From Linum tenue (taxonomy: Eukaryota; Streptophyta; Magnoliopsida; Malpighiales; Linaceae): DNA of 64,000 nucleotides. The notes beneath the pieces were generated by a model. That model was not told where the DNA came from. It did no database searches and saw nothing but the letters and a program-made list of their open reading frames with translations. Location: positions 84,438,547 to 84,502,546 of the forward strand of contig CAMGYJ010000005.1 in assembly GCA_946122785.1 (NCBI GenBank), in the 5' to 3' direction. Below, piece by piece: positions 9,755 to 19,909 of the stretch. Each line of letters begins with the position of its first letter. Positions within the stretch are counted from its first letter, which is position 1. The translations under genes were made by a program, and so were the position numbers.

Positions 9755-11290
9755 CTTCTCTTTTTCAAAATAATTTTTGAGGCATTTCATAGGGCACAAG
9801 ACGAATGAATCACAATGGTTATTTGACACCGAGCTATGGCAAAAACAAAGTAATCATTGCAACCACCACAAACAACATTCAACTGTATTAAGATTGTGAA
9901 AAAGAAGAGTTCTCACATTATTCATAACCAACACACAACATGCCTCGACGAATCACCAATCACAATTACTCATGCATGCACAATCGAGCAACCTAGGTCC
10001 TCACCAGGGTATAAGAAATGGACAAAACATGATGAATGAATCACTCACTCTCGACCAGTGGGGTCAGGACCATTTGATGAAAAATATGTGCATATTCACG
10101 CTCAATACTAACCTCCCTTTACCATGATGGTAACCTCTAAATGTTAGAGTTCACAAGATGGGTGTCGTTGCTAGCTTGTCTGGAGGTATTAGACACGTGT
10201 TCAAATGACTGCTATGGTCTAGGACATGAGGAAAAAGGTTGTTTGGGTGGTGGCAAACACAACATGAGGTTCCACATCTTCAACCTAAAACCAACAAACG
10301 GTTCTATGGTTTCAACTAAGAACCTTTCCTAACCTAAGAGCATGTTCGACATTTATTAGATTTTTGGTGGCCACTCTCTTTTCTTCTTTGCCCTCTTATT
10401 GATCTCTTTTTTTCTTTTTGTTTTCTCTTTTCTTTGGGGGCTATAGAGAGCTATGTACACATGCCACATTTCTTTAACTTAAGGAACAATACCCACTTTT
10501 AAGACCTACCTCCACACTCACTTCACATTCTTAGCAAAAACATACACAAATCACACATGTGGAACCTCATCTAAACTCAAACACTATGAATGGAGCTTCC
10601 AAACACAAGGGTGACTCGATAACGGTGTAGACACAAAGAAAGCAAAGGGTCGTTCTATCTAAATCAATCAAGCTCAAGTAGCATGAGATACCTAACACGA
10701 GAATGACCCTTAGACATATGGCTCAAAAGGGTTGACTAAGGAATAAGATGATCGGGTCGGTCAACTTTTGGGTCGTGGGCTAATCCTGTGCCTCCATCTT
10801 TCTTGCTAGAAACAACGTGAATGCTACACATCATGTAAAGGGGGATCTATCGCACAAGAACAAAACGAACGACACAAGTCTCACATGGCTACCTAGGTGC
10901 TCAATGATTCGTTCTAATTCCCTAAACTCGATGCATAGGCAACTGTGAAAAGCAAGTAATCGATTCAAAACATCTATCGGTTCACAATCACATGAGAAAT
11001 GAACCTATGCACAAACTTAATACAAGTATCAATCATCATAATAGGATGCACATAATAACAAGCAAATCATCCATAGACAATGCTAATAACCACGAGATTC
11101 AAAACAAATCACCAAAGGTGACACTATGATCATGCAAATGTAGAAGTTTCTATGCTTGGAGCCCTCAAAATTTTCAAATTTGGGCATACAACTAGGCTCC
11201 AAGCATTCAAAATCACACCAAACATTCACACATGCATGCATAGTGGACTACCCCCCCCCTTAAGCTCGACATTGCCCTCAATGGTGTAAA
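9755..11290 (-). other. Shared 3' non-coding module of Athila-like elements (copy A)
   Basis: Aligns by eye with 27885-29650, 49842-51320 and 60785-63370. Landmarks are CTCGACCAGTGGGGTC (10049-10064), GGAGGTATTAGACACG, GGGTTGACTA, CCTATGCCTCCATC-like words near 10790, a hairpin at 11152-11206, and a C-rich tract at 11251-11260 followed by CGACATTGCCCTCAATGG. There is no conserved open frame. It lies between the ORF and the polypurine tract, so it would form the 3' UTR of the genomic RNA. Confidence 0.8.
11152..11206 (-). other. Conserved hairpin in 3' module (copy A)
   Basis: A perfect 12-bp outer stem pairs ATGCTTGGAGCC with GGCTCCAAGCAT. A second AT-rich stem lies inside it. The same structure occurs in elements B and D and, degraded, in C. 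Confidence 0.7.
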
Positions 11291-11734
11291 AGAAGGAGGT
11301 AGAACGATGTTACCGGAGAGGGGTGAATGTTGGTGTTCAGGAGCGGAGGGCGGGTGAGATCCGGAAGAGCAAGGAGGCGGCAAAACAAAAGGTCGAATTA
11401 TTGAAGCCAAAAGGAAACAAACCGATGGTGGTTGGGTTGCCTCCCACTAAGTACTTCTTTAACGTCGTGAGCCAAATGGTTGCTCCTCAAGTTTCGATCC
11501 ACCCAAGAACCTCCTTGAAATTGAGGTTCTCGTTGGTGAGGTGGTATCTCAAGTCACGAGCTTTGGACGAATCCATGATTGAGGGCTTGTGAACTTGAGT
11601 TGTCATGAGGCTCCACCCACAAGACCTCTCCTTCTTTCTTCTTCCTTCTCTTTGCCTCGTACCATATAGTGCAAACTCGATTGGCTTCCATCGCATCCAC
11701 CAAGAGGGATCACCGATGGTTTGGCTTTGGATTG

Positions 11735-12838
11735 TCAAAGAGCCGCAAATGGGTCCTTCTCCAAAAGTGCATCGAGGTCGGGTGGAAAGCTTTCATCGCA
11801 CTTGTAACTTGTCGATGCTTCATCCACCCCGACCTCGTCCTCATCTTGGAAACCACTTGCTCCTTCAACTTCATCTTCAACCTCCCCTCCTTCTTCTTCC
11901 ATTCGTTCCTCCCCTTGGGAAAAATCAAGATCTTCCCCTTCTTCAATGCTCACTTCCTCCTCTTCAACCTCTTTTCCGACCTTCACGTTCATGTCTTCAA
12001 GCACGGTTTGGAGGGCAAGATGCCATGCAAGATCATAGAAAGGATTATCTTGCTCCTCCACACTCGTGAATCGGTCTTCAAAGTTGCTCTCGGGAAGGGG
12101 AAAGTGATGAAAATCGTCAAAGCAACCTTCTTGTTCATCCTCACCACGGGAGCTCTCTGGTGTGAGTTCGTCTAGCTCCACACAGTTGTCATTGATCGAC
12201 CCTTCAACCTCCTCTTTCTCCTTCAATGATGAAAGGCGATAGCTTGCACAAGCTTGTGCCACCTTCTCTTCTAGTGTCAAGCCGGGAGGAGGGAGGGGCG
12301 GGAAATCCATGTCGGAGCTCGTTCTTCCAAAATTCTCATGGCTCGCCTCTTTGACTTCTTCTCTTTCTTCCAATGGTAGGAGGCGATTGTGAGCAAGTTG
12401 TGCACATGCTTGCTCTACAAGCCCTCCTAGCCTCTCCGTGAGTTGAAGGAGATCCTCCGATTCCTGAAGAAAGGTTGAGTCGAGAGGGTTGGCAATTGGG
12501 AGGTCCATGCTAGAGCACCCTTCATTGGTGCCCCGGGCAAATCGCTCCACCATGAGCTATAATTTGCTCTTTGGCTCCAGTTGTGGAGTGGCACATGGTT
12601 TTGAGGTTTGTCCCATGAAAGCTTCCATGGCCAACTCCAACTTGGATTTCACCTCGAGTTGTGGAGGGAAACCTTCTTGGTATCCCCATGAGCATGGTTG
12701 CTCTTCTTGGAAGGGAGGTTGGTAGTAGAATCTGGATTCTTGACTCCCCCAATTTTAATCGTCTCATGAAGCTCCGGGGTAATCAATCTCGGGTGGTGGT
12801 GGATACCCCCACACTTGGGTGAAATCATAAGGATCCAT
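11735..12838 (-). pseudogene. Acidic gag-position ORF of element A, with three in-frame stops
   Basis: One frame of 368 codons from ATG 12838-12836 to the stop at 11737-11735, interrupted by TGA and TAA after about codon 24 and by TAG just before the ATG at 12553. The intact remainder is 272 residues. It begins MDPYDFTQVWGYPPPPE; the body is highly acidic, with Glu-rich runs (VEEEEVSIEEGEDLDF) and two similar helices (RLGGLVEQACAQLAHNRL and LEEKVAQACASYRL), suggesting an internal duplication. No zinc knuckle or catalytic motif is present. I know of similar ORFs in non-autonomous plant Tat/Athila derivatives but cannot name a family. Downstream, 11290-11734 looks like a decayed continuation (contains a KEYLVGGNPTT-like phrase, minus strand near 11430-11460, resembling the Pol end of Athila elements). 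Confidence 0.6.
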
Positions 12839-13038
12839 GATCCAATACCTACAAACACAAAACACTAAAACGGAAAATCAAACACACACCAACGACCCTT
12901 CAAGACAAAGAGTGGTAAACAAAACACACACGAAACACAAAACACAAACTAAAAGGCAAGTTAGTAAATGCTAGAGTAATACTAAGCAACCTTTTCAAAA
13001 TAATGGACCGTGGTTCCCCGACAACGGCGTCAAAAACT
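12839..13038 (-). other. Leader and primer binding site of element A
   Basis: The primer site is on the minus strand at 13016-13032 and reads TGACGCCGTTGTCGGGG. It differs from the tRNA-Asp type site TGGCGCCGTTGCCGGGG seen in element B by two changes of the C-to-T/G-to-A kind, as expected from decay of methylated cytosines. Six bases separate it from the LTR. Confidence 0.75.
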
Positions 13039-14767
13039 TGACTCGCACGAAACTACACTGTGAATTAATCCTGACAAGAGCCCAAGTTTTTAAACTCTAG
13101 TCGGGTGCAGTATAGGGCAAGTATTTAATTGTCAAACCCCAGCAGGTCCATGTACCCCTACTTCAATCGCTTAACTTGTTATCTAGCAAAACAGTTTTGG
13201 ATTTAAAACTAAGAAAACTACAAACTAACAAGGAAAGTAAATGGAGGAGAATTCTACTTGAGGCGACTTCACCTGGGTAGTGCTCTCCCTAGTCTCATGC
13301 TAAGAAGCGACAAACAAAGATCTAGCTTGAAGGACGTGCTCATACACCGCGAGGTGGGCACAACTAGCTAGGGACAAACTCCCTTAGTCGATCAATGAAG
13401 GAAAGCCAACAAATATAAGCTAGGAGAACTAGCTCTCTTAACCGTTAGGTGAAGGATTATGATTCATAGCTAGAGAGCCTAGCCCTCTTTACCGATCAAC
13501 CAAGGAGATCCCTAACTCTCTTAGTTAGCTAATTGAGAATCATTGCAACAATTTAGAAAGCTAACTCACTTAACCTTTCGGCTAAGGGTGACAACGATAG
13601 GCTAGGAAAGCTAACCCTCTCAACTAGCCGACTAAGGATTGCAAACCAAACCCTCGGAACTTAATTCGGTCGACGGAGAGACCAATCTCGATGGAATCAC
13701 GGACCTACTCCGATACTTGAGATTTTGGTCTTACATGGACCTAAAGGAGGTTACCCAAGTGGCTAAGAAGTCTAGCTTCGTATTGGACCAAAAGGGGATT
13801 TTCACCCTCTAGGTCAATTTAACCCAATATTGAGTTAAAACTACCACACTCAATCATTCATGAATAATATCTAAAATATCATATAAAACACTCAATCAAC
13901 ACAATAAGTTCTCGTTCTTACATCCTAACACATAGAGAGACTGGGCTTCACAATACCCAAGTGAGTAGGTAGGCTATTCCATAGCTAGACAAGAGAAAAC
14001 AACAAAAGGGGAAGAAAGAACCATGAAGTGATGTCAATCTCTCCTCCTTGTTGCTTGAGACACCCTCGAGATGAACAAATCTTCAATCCTCTAGCTAGGA
14101 ACAATCCCAAAGCTCCTTCTTCCTCCTTTGATTTGCACTATCTCACTCTAGAAGAAATCCTAACCTCTAACTAGAATCCTCTTTACTCTGAAAAATGAGA
14201 ACCTAACCTAAAAAATGAAGCTCTCCTAATTCTTCGGCTCAAAGCCCTTTTTATACCCAGATCGGGCTCATTCACATCCTCTGTTCATGGCCGTGAACTC
14301 CTCAACGCGTTGGTGAACTCGGTGCGTTGCGTCGAAACACACTGCTTCATTCACTTGAGTTCACGATTTGCACTTAAAGTTCACGGTCAAGGTGACTGTG
14401 AACTCACGCGGCGTCAGTAAACTCAGAAATCGCCCTGGTTGCTTCGCGGTTCACGGTTTATGGCTTCAGTTCACGGCCTTAGGAGACCGTGAAATCCAAT
14501 GAGAAATCGTGACATGGCATGAAACCTGGTCGCCTGCACTTCACTGTTACGGGACAATAGTCACGGGACTTTGGGCTTTTCTTTGGTTTTTACGCTTTTT
14601 GACCTCCAATCGTCCCGAAACTCGTCCTCGACCCTGCCACACGTGCTAGGACCTGAAATGTATCAAAAAAAGCACAACCTACCATGAAATATGTGGAGGG
14701 GCGATGAAATGCAAAGCCAAACTATCAAGAAATGAGGGGTGAAATGTGTACAATTGCACCCGAATCA
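13039..14767 (-). repeat. 5' LTR of Athila-like element A (1,729 bp)
   Basis: Plus-strand ends are TGACTCGC at 13039 and CCGAATCA at 14767. A TATA box (minus TATAAAAAG) lies at 14247-14255. Upstream of it in the transcription sense (14280-14530) is a cluster of GTTCACGG / CCGTGAAC words. Left-hand parts match the LTRs of B and C (CAAGTTTTTAAACTCTA, GGTGCAGTATAGGGCAAGTA). Confidence 0.85.
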
Positions 14768-15709
14768 CTATTCAACATCTATCACAATTTGCTTGATGGT
14801 GCATACCCATCTAAACCTAGAACTCCATACCCAACATAGAAGCATAAATAGGCTAATAGAGAATATTAGGGTGACTTACCCAACCACAATCAATGATAGA
14901 ACAACAATAGAATTAACTAGATAAACACATTCATTCATTCAAACCCTAATATATCTGTACATACATAATAAACCCTAAAACTAGGGTTTGGGGTTTACCA
15001 TAGAGGACTACTTCATAAAGTAGGGAAGAAAAAACATAGAAGAAATTGAAGAAGACTTGGGTTGTGGAAGATGCTCCCTTTCTTCTAACTCCTTCTCCTT
15101 CTTCTCCTTCCTTCAGCTTCTTTCTCTTCTCTCTCTCTCTAAAACCAAAAATTTCTCTCAAAATCAACTCATCTCAAAGGGGGAAAAGGGTTCTTATATT
15201 TATAGGTATTCTAGGGACGGAGAAGTTCGTGGCCAGAGGCAAAGATCGCGTTCGTGATCTTCATCAGTGAGGCCGCGATCTTGAAACGTTGTTGTCATGG
15301 CCTTTGGAAATGAGGAGATCGCGGACTGACTTCGCGGTTGTGATCAATGAGTCGCAGCCCGCGATCTTCCTCGTGGTCTAAGAATGTTGTGGTCGTGATT
15401 TGACTGGATAAACTCTCTGTTTCTCTTTGGCTCCTTCCTCGCGAAGTTCGCGCCCTGAGCCCTCCAATTCACGGTCGCGATCTTCAGCTACCAGGCCACG
15501 ATCCTCAATCTTCTTCCCCTTTGCTACACTTGTGACTTTGTTTTGTACCTAGTTCGCATATATCATCTAATACACCCTAAAATCACATTGAATTCAAATA
15601 GGAACAAAATAGGGATGCAATTGACGATGTTTAAACATTTACATACATGAATTGGCATGAAACAAACCTTAATATGAAGGGTAACTAAATCCAATTTAAG
15701 TGTTATCAA
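14768..15709 (-). repeat. LTR remnant of another retrotransposon family
   Basis: Same architecture as the Athila-like LTRs but a different sequence: a minus-strand TATAAATATAAG (15194-15205) followed upstream by an array of GATCGCGG / CGTGATC / CCGCGATC words (15240-15500). It ends near TGTTATCA at 15709. Element A appears to have inserted into it at 14768. No internal region of this family is seen. Confidence 0.5.
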
Positions 15710-15994
15710 TGATGCTGGTGATTTTCACATGTATTGCAACTCTACTACAATGACTGAGCTCCTAACCCAAGTGAGCAGTAGGAGATGAAGTGATAGCATA
15801 TAGCTTAACATATATGTATTTTATGATTGAGTAGTGGGTAATAATGGTATAGGCTGAAAGAAAAGTCTAAAGTTCAAAAGCAAACTGCGGAATCTTCTGG
15901 AAATAGCTATGATTACTAATCATTGCCCTATTAAATTGGTGAATATAAAATTTTTAGTAAGAAAATCATGATTTGATTTTCGTTCATTACAAAC

Positions 15995-16436
15995 CAAGGT
16001 TGTCAACCCACTTTGACCCTAAACCTGGTGAGAAAAACGGACCGCACACACCCGTCGGGTCGACCGCTATAAGGTACCGGGTTGAAGGTCAAATTGTGTC
16101 ATTTTATTTTGGTTTACGAAATGCGCATATTTTCCGATTTTTCTTTTCGCCTAACTCAATCTTTGGAATCCTAAGTTGAATATTTGAATATTGATGTATA
16201 TAAGTATGTGTAAATTTTCACTTTATGCTAGATCTAAGTATGATATGTTATTTTGGTGTAATATTATATGTTATAACTCATATGTTAGATAAGATTTGAT
16301 ATAATTTATAAGGATAAGTACAATATAATGACTCTTTCCATATTTCCAGGCCAAACCGGGCTAAAACGGTTGACCCATTAACCCTTGACCCACTAGCTCG
16401 ACCGAGTTCGGGTCAACCCGCGGGTTGACAACCTTG
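15995..16436 (+). mobile_element. hAT-type MITE, 442 bp, with 8-bp target duplication
   Basis: Ends CAAGGTTGTCAACCC (15995) and GGGTTGACAACCTTG (16436) are exact 15-bp inverted repeats. It is flanked on both sides by TTACAAAC (15987-15994 and 16437-16444). An 8-bp duplication and a CA-starting end fit the hAT superfamily. There is no coding capacity. Confidence 0.9.
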
Positions 16437-16514
16437 TTACAAACCAACTAAAATGATTACTATAAGCTCTTTTCATATCACAATCAGCTTTATATTGTCT
16501 ACATTTGGCAATCC

Positions 16515-17795
16515 ATGTCATTATTTGGTGATGGCAATATAGGTATCAATCATCATTTTAAATTTTGTTTATTCGGGAGTGCACTATTGCCTAACAAGAT
16601 TGAAGAAACATACATTTGGGCATTAAATATATTCAAGGAAATGTTGGGTGCAAAGCCACTACTTACAGTTGGCACATATGAGGATAAAGCCATGAGGAAT
16701 GTCATTGCTAATGTGTTGCCAAATGCAACACATCGACTATGTGCATGTCATTGGTCCAAAAATATCACTAGCAGGGTGAAGAATTGACCAGACTTTGAAC
16801 CCTGAGGGAGCCACTTTGTAACAACTAATTATGAGCCAGATGAATTTGAGGATAAATGGAATGCATTGGTAGAACAATGCGACCTAACAACCAATTGGTG
16901 TCCAAAATACTGTTTGGGAGACTCAATGAATGGGCAAACAGGTACTTACGCTCTCACTTCTTTCTTTGATGGGTTGACAACTACATCAAGATGTGAAAGT
17001 ATGAATGCACTTATCGCTAGGTATGGACATGAGAGGATAAGTTAGAGGGTTGACTTTTTCACTCGTTACGATCAGTGGATCAGGGACATGAGGGAAACAT
17101 AGGCTAGATTAGATTTCGAGTATAATTAAAGTGTAGTTATAGTAAAGAATACCATCATAATGCCCCTCGAACAAAGTGAAGCTAAGTTATTCTCAAGAGC
17201 TGCATTTCTAAAATTCAAAAGTGAGCAAGAGCACGTTATTGGATGCAGCAAGAACAAGCAAACTAAAGAGGGGAACTTACACAACCACACTTTAACCATG
17301 TTCAACAAAGAGAAGGCGTGGAGGTGAAATACAACATTGAAACTAAGAATTTGGAATGCAATTGTGAAAATTTTAAGAGTACTGCAATACCCTGTGCTCA
17401 TATGATCTTTGTTCTGAAAGAAAAAAGGTAAAGAGATTCTTGAAAAACTGGTACTCAGAAGTTGTTCAAAGAACTCTCGGTCATTACACACTCAGTGAGA
17501 ACCAGGTATATTGGGGGATGGCATCAGTTTCACCACTAGGTACATGACACTCCAATTATTGACTAAGTGATTCTACTTAGTGAGCGACAAGTTGGAGATG
17601 ATGAAGAAAACCCCAGCCAAGAGAGAAAATATTGTCATACTTAACAAGGTCAAAGGAGTACGAAAGGAAAAGGGTTGTACGAAAAGAAAAGGGAAAAAAC
17701 AGTTGAGGTTTAAGGGTTGCACGAAAGGAAAAGGGGAAAAAAAGTTGAAGAAAAAAATAAGGAAGTGTGGGAATCATGTCTCTGCTAGTCCATAA
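16515..17795 (+). pseudogene. FAR1-related sequence (FRS) pseudogene
   Basis: FRS proteins are plant transcription regulators derived from MULE transposases. Seen here: the MULE-derived core (GINHHFKFCLFGSALL, then DKAMRNVIANVLPNATHRLC; 16545-16780), RCESMNALIARYGHE (16990-17035), EAKLFSRAAFLKFKSEQEH (17175-17235), a SWIM-type zinc motif CNCENFKSTAIPCAHM (about 17355-17403), and a Lys-rich tail with repeated KGCTKGKG (17640-17760). The N-terminal FAR1 DNA-binding domain is absent. Stops at 16785-16787, near 17043 and 17099 and several frameshifts make it non-functional. A hAT MITE lies just upstream and a Pack-MULE just downstream. It could instead be a decayed MULE transposase, but the SWIM spacing and LFSRAAFLKF favour FRS. 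Confidence 0.72.
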
Positions 17796-18157
17796 AACAA
17801 TATTGAACCCCCAACATCCTAGGTAATTAAGCCGCCAAAGTCCATAAAACAAGTAATAGTGAATAACGAGGAAGTTAGAAAAACTATAACAAGATCGAAT
17901 TCTTTTGGGAATCATGTGTATGCTAGTCCCTGACATGGATCAGCATTTGACGACAGCTTATATAAAGAAGTATCACTAAGTATCATTAGAAGTGTTGATT
18001 TCAAATTCATCAATCGGAACTCTAATTTATTGATTTCTTCTAATGAAAAGTCAAGAGGATAATACTCCCTTGCAACCCTACATATACTACAACTGTCGAA
18101 GGTTTTATACCTATCTTTAGGAACAAAACATGTACAACTCGGGCAATTCAAGTTAGT
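17796..18157. other. Spacer between FRS pseudogene and Pack-MULE
   Basis: AT-rich, with a second partial copy of a GGGAATCATGT...GCTAGTCC segment (17766-17792 and 17908-17930), a local duplication of the FRS tail region. Nothing else recognised. Confidence 0.4.
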
Positions 18158-18427
18158 AATTTTTATCGGGTTAATTGCATGATTGATCACTGAGATTACA
18201 AAAAACGTTCAAGTTTGGTCACTCGAAATATTTAAATTCATTGGTGGTACTTCAGTTTACTGAAACCGTCCACATTTGGTCACTCTCCGTCCAATTCCGT
18301 TAACTTTTGCTTATGTGGCGGTCAACTCTAAAAATTAACCGTTAAATGTGTGACGTGGCAATTTAAAAATAATAAATTAATTTTTTTAAAATTTCCATCT
18401 CATTTCTAACTATTAAAAATATTAAAA

Positions 18428-18723
18428 TTAAGAACACAAGAAAACCTTCTGCAGCAGAGCTGGAACATCGACGTCGGCATTGACGGGAGCGTAGCAGAGG
18501 GTGAAGGAGAAGATGGAGAGGGTTATCGACGTGGCCAAGTAAGCTCCGCCATACTTGTAAGCAGTTCTTTCGCTTGGTCTCCCTTTGATTTCTCCTTCTC
18601 GCCACCGTCTACAGTTTTATTCTCATTCTTGGAATTGAACGCGCAGGCTGGATCCGCTCTCTGTTTGGCTGCAGCGATAGATTTCGCGGCGGATCCATAT
18701 CCCGGCCATCCCAAACAAGCCAC
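18428..18723 (-). pseudogene. Captured gene fragment, DUF1279 (FAM210-like)
   Basis: In the Pack-MULE interior, the minus-strand frame from about 18575 reads YKYGGAYLATSITLS and continues to DVDVPALLQKV, then a stop at 18428. KYGGAYLATSITLS is characteristic of plant organellar DUF1279 proteins. Upstream, an overlapping frame (18723-18523) holds an Ala/Lys-rich linker ending GDQAKELL, which would normally lead directly into the domain, so a frameshift separates them. The fragment ends at what could be an exon boundary (CAGAAG/GTTTTC). Identification is from memory of the family and should be checked. Confidence 0.5.
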
Positions 18724-18732
18724 TCGTCTCCT

Positions 18733-19310
18733 TTGCCCAGAGCTGCGAAAACTGCTACTTCCACTCGTCTCTCCTTCTTCTTCTCTTCGTTGGCGGAGGG
18801 AGACGTTTTCTTTGCTGTAATCTTTCCTTGGATTTTTGGGGTTTTTATAATTGGTGGGATAGCGAGAGCCAGCGGTGGCGTTAGCTACTTAGGTTGGGGT
18901 TGGAGTGATGGGGATGAGAAATCGACGATTGTGATGACCAGGCGGGAGCCGGATAGAGAGCTTTTCATCCACGCTCTGGGAAGAACATCTACTCCCAGAA
19001 GCAAATTCTCTCTGCATCTATCTCCGTCGGCGGCTATGATGCTCAAGGCAACTGCTCTGTCACTCGAGACCACGCTTCCCTCAAAGGCTTCTCCGGCTTC
19101 CCCTCCGTGCTCGAACTAGCCGAGATCTGGGGATTCGATTTTGCCGAGAAGGAGGAGGCAGCGTTGTCGTCCGATTGGCGGCTTATTGCAGGATTGGATC
19201 GATTTTGCGTAGAAGGAGAAGGTGGCGCTGTTGTTAGATGCTCCGATTGGCATGGATTGCAAGGTTGGATGCGCGAGCGGTGGATGTGCATTTCATATGA
19301 AGATTTGTTC
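18733..19310 (+). pseudogene. Second captured GC-rich segment in Pack-MULE, unidentified
   Basis: Open frames with host-like composition, not recognised. The plus-strand stretch around 18980-19135 reads, in one frame, NIYSQKQILSASISVGGYD and then RDHASLKGFSGFPSVLELAE, which looks like real protein rather than random sequence. An adjoining stretch (18800-18900) reads as a hydrophobic segment. The two are in different frames, so at least one break is present. It may be a piece of a second host gene, fused in opposite orientation to the DUF1279 piece. Confidence 0.35.
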
Positions 19311-19603
19311 TTAATTTCAATGTTTTAATATTTATTTAATAATTAAAAATGGGATGGAAATATTAAAAAAATTAATTATAAAAAATTATTATTTTCAAAT
19401 TGCCACGTCACACATTTAACGGTCAACTTTAAAAGTTGACTGCCACGTAAGTAAAAGTTAACGGAATTGGACGGAGAATGACCAAACGTGAATGGTTTCA
19501 GTAAACTGAAGTACCATCAATGTATTTAAATATTTCGAGTGACCAAATTTGAACGTTTTTTGTAATCTCGGTGACCAACCATGCAATTAACCCAATTTTT
19601 ATC

Positions 19604-19899
19604 ACCACTAATTTGAGGGAATCTCTCTATGGTTGGGTTTTTAAAGTATGAAAAGTAAAATTTCATTTGACTTGCCTTACATACTACTTATGTCCTATAA
19701 ATTGTTCTACTTTCAAATATAAGTATACATGAAAAATGATGAGCTTAACCTTAGCATTATTTAAATGCTTTTAAAAATTTTCCTGGTAGGTATAAGCTTT
19801 CTAACCCTTTCATTGTAAATCATTTATCAATACTTACAAACTTACGATTACTAATAACTACCAAACTTTACCAAAAAAAAAAAAAAAACTACCAAACGT
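19604..19899. other. AT-rich spacer before the LINE
   Basis: No coding signal. It includes a run of 17 A at 19872-19888 next to the LINE insertion site. Confidence 0.4.
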
Positions 19900-19909
19900 A
19901 TATGAGGTA

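Larger units (their letters stand above)
9752..14767 (-). mobile_element. Athila-like LTR retrotransposon A (non-autonomous), right part
   Basis: Minus-strand order: 5' LTR (13039-14767), mutated tRNA-Asp primer site (13016-13032), leader, an acidic broken ORF (11735-12838), decayed sequence, then a 3' non-coding module (9755-11290) shared with elements B, C and D. By comparison with those copies, the CACTA insertion lies only some 50-60 bp inside the polypurine tract, so the tract and 3' LTR should lie beyond the other end of the CACTA element. No protease, RT or integrase is present in the visible internal part. Confidence 0.8.
18168..19593. mobile_element. Pack-MULE-like element with about 275-bp terminal inverted repeats
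   Basis: Starts GGGTTAATTGCATG at 18168 and ends CATGCAATTAACCC at 19593. The inverted repeats extend about 275 bp on each side with a few mismatches. The flanks AATTTTTATC (18158-18167 and 19594-19603) are an exact 10-bp target duplication, in the Mutator range. The interior (18440-19310) is clearly GC-richer than the AT-rich ends and encodes no transposase. It holds what look like captured host gene pieces, as in Pack-MULEs. Confidence 0.85.

Noticed and set aside
11605..12175. Plus-strand frames of about 150-170 codons
   Set aside because: Antisense to the acidic ORF of element A; the Pro/Ser/His-rich translation is the complement of Glu codons.
18733..19119. 128-codon plus-strand frame as a host gene
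   Set aside because: It crosses the captured segments in a Pack-MULE and switches frame relative to the protein-like part; treated as a fragment.
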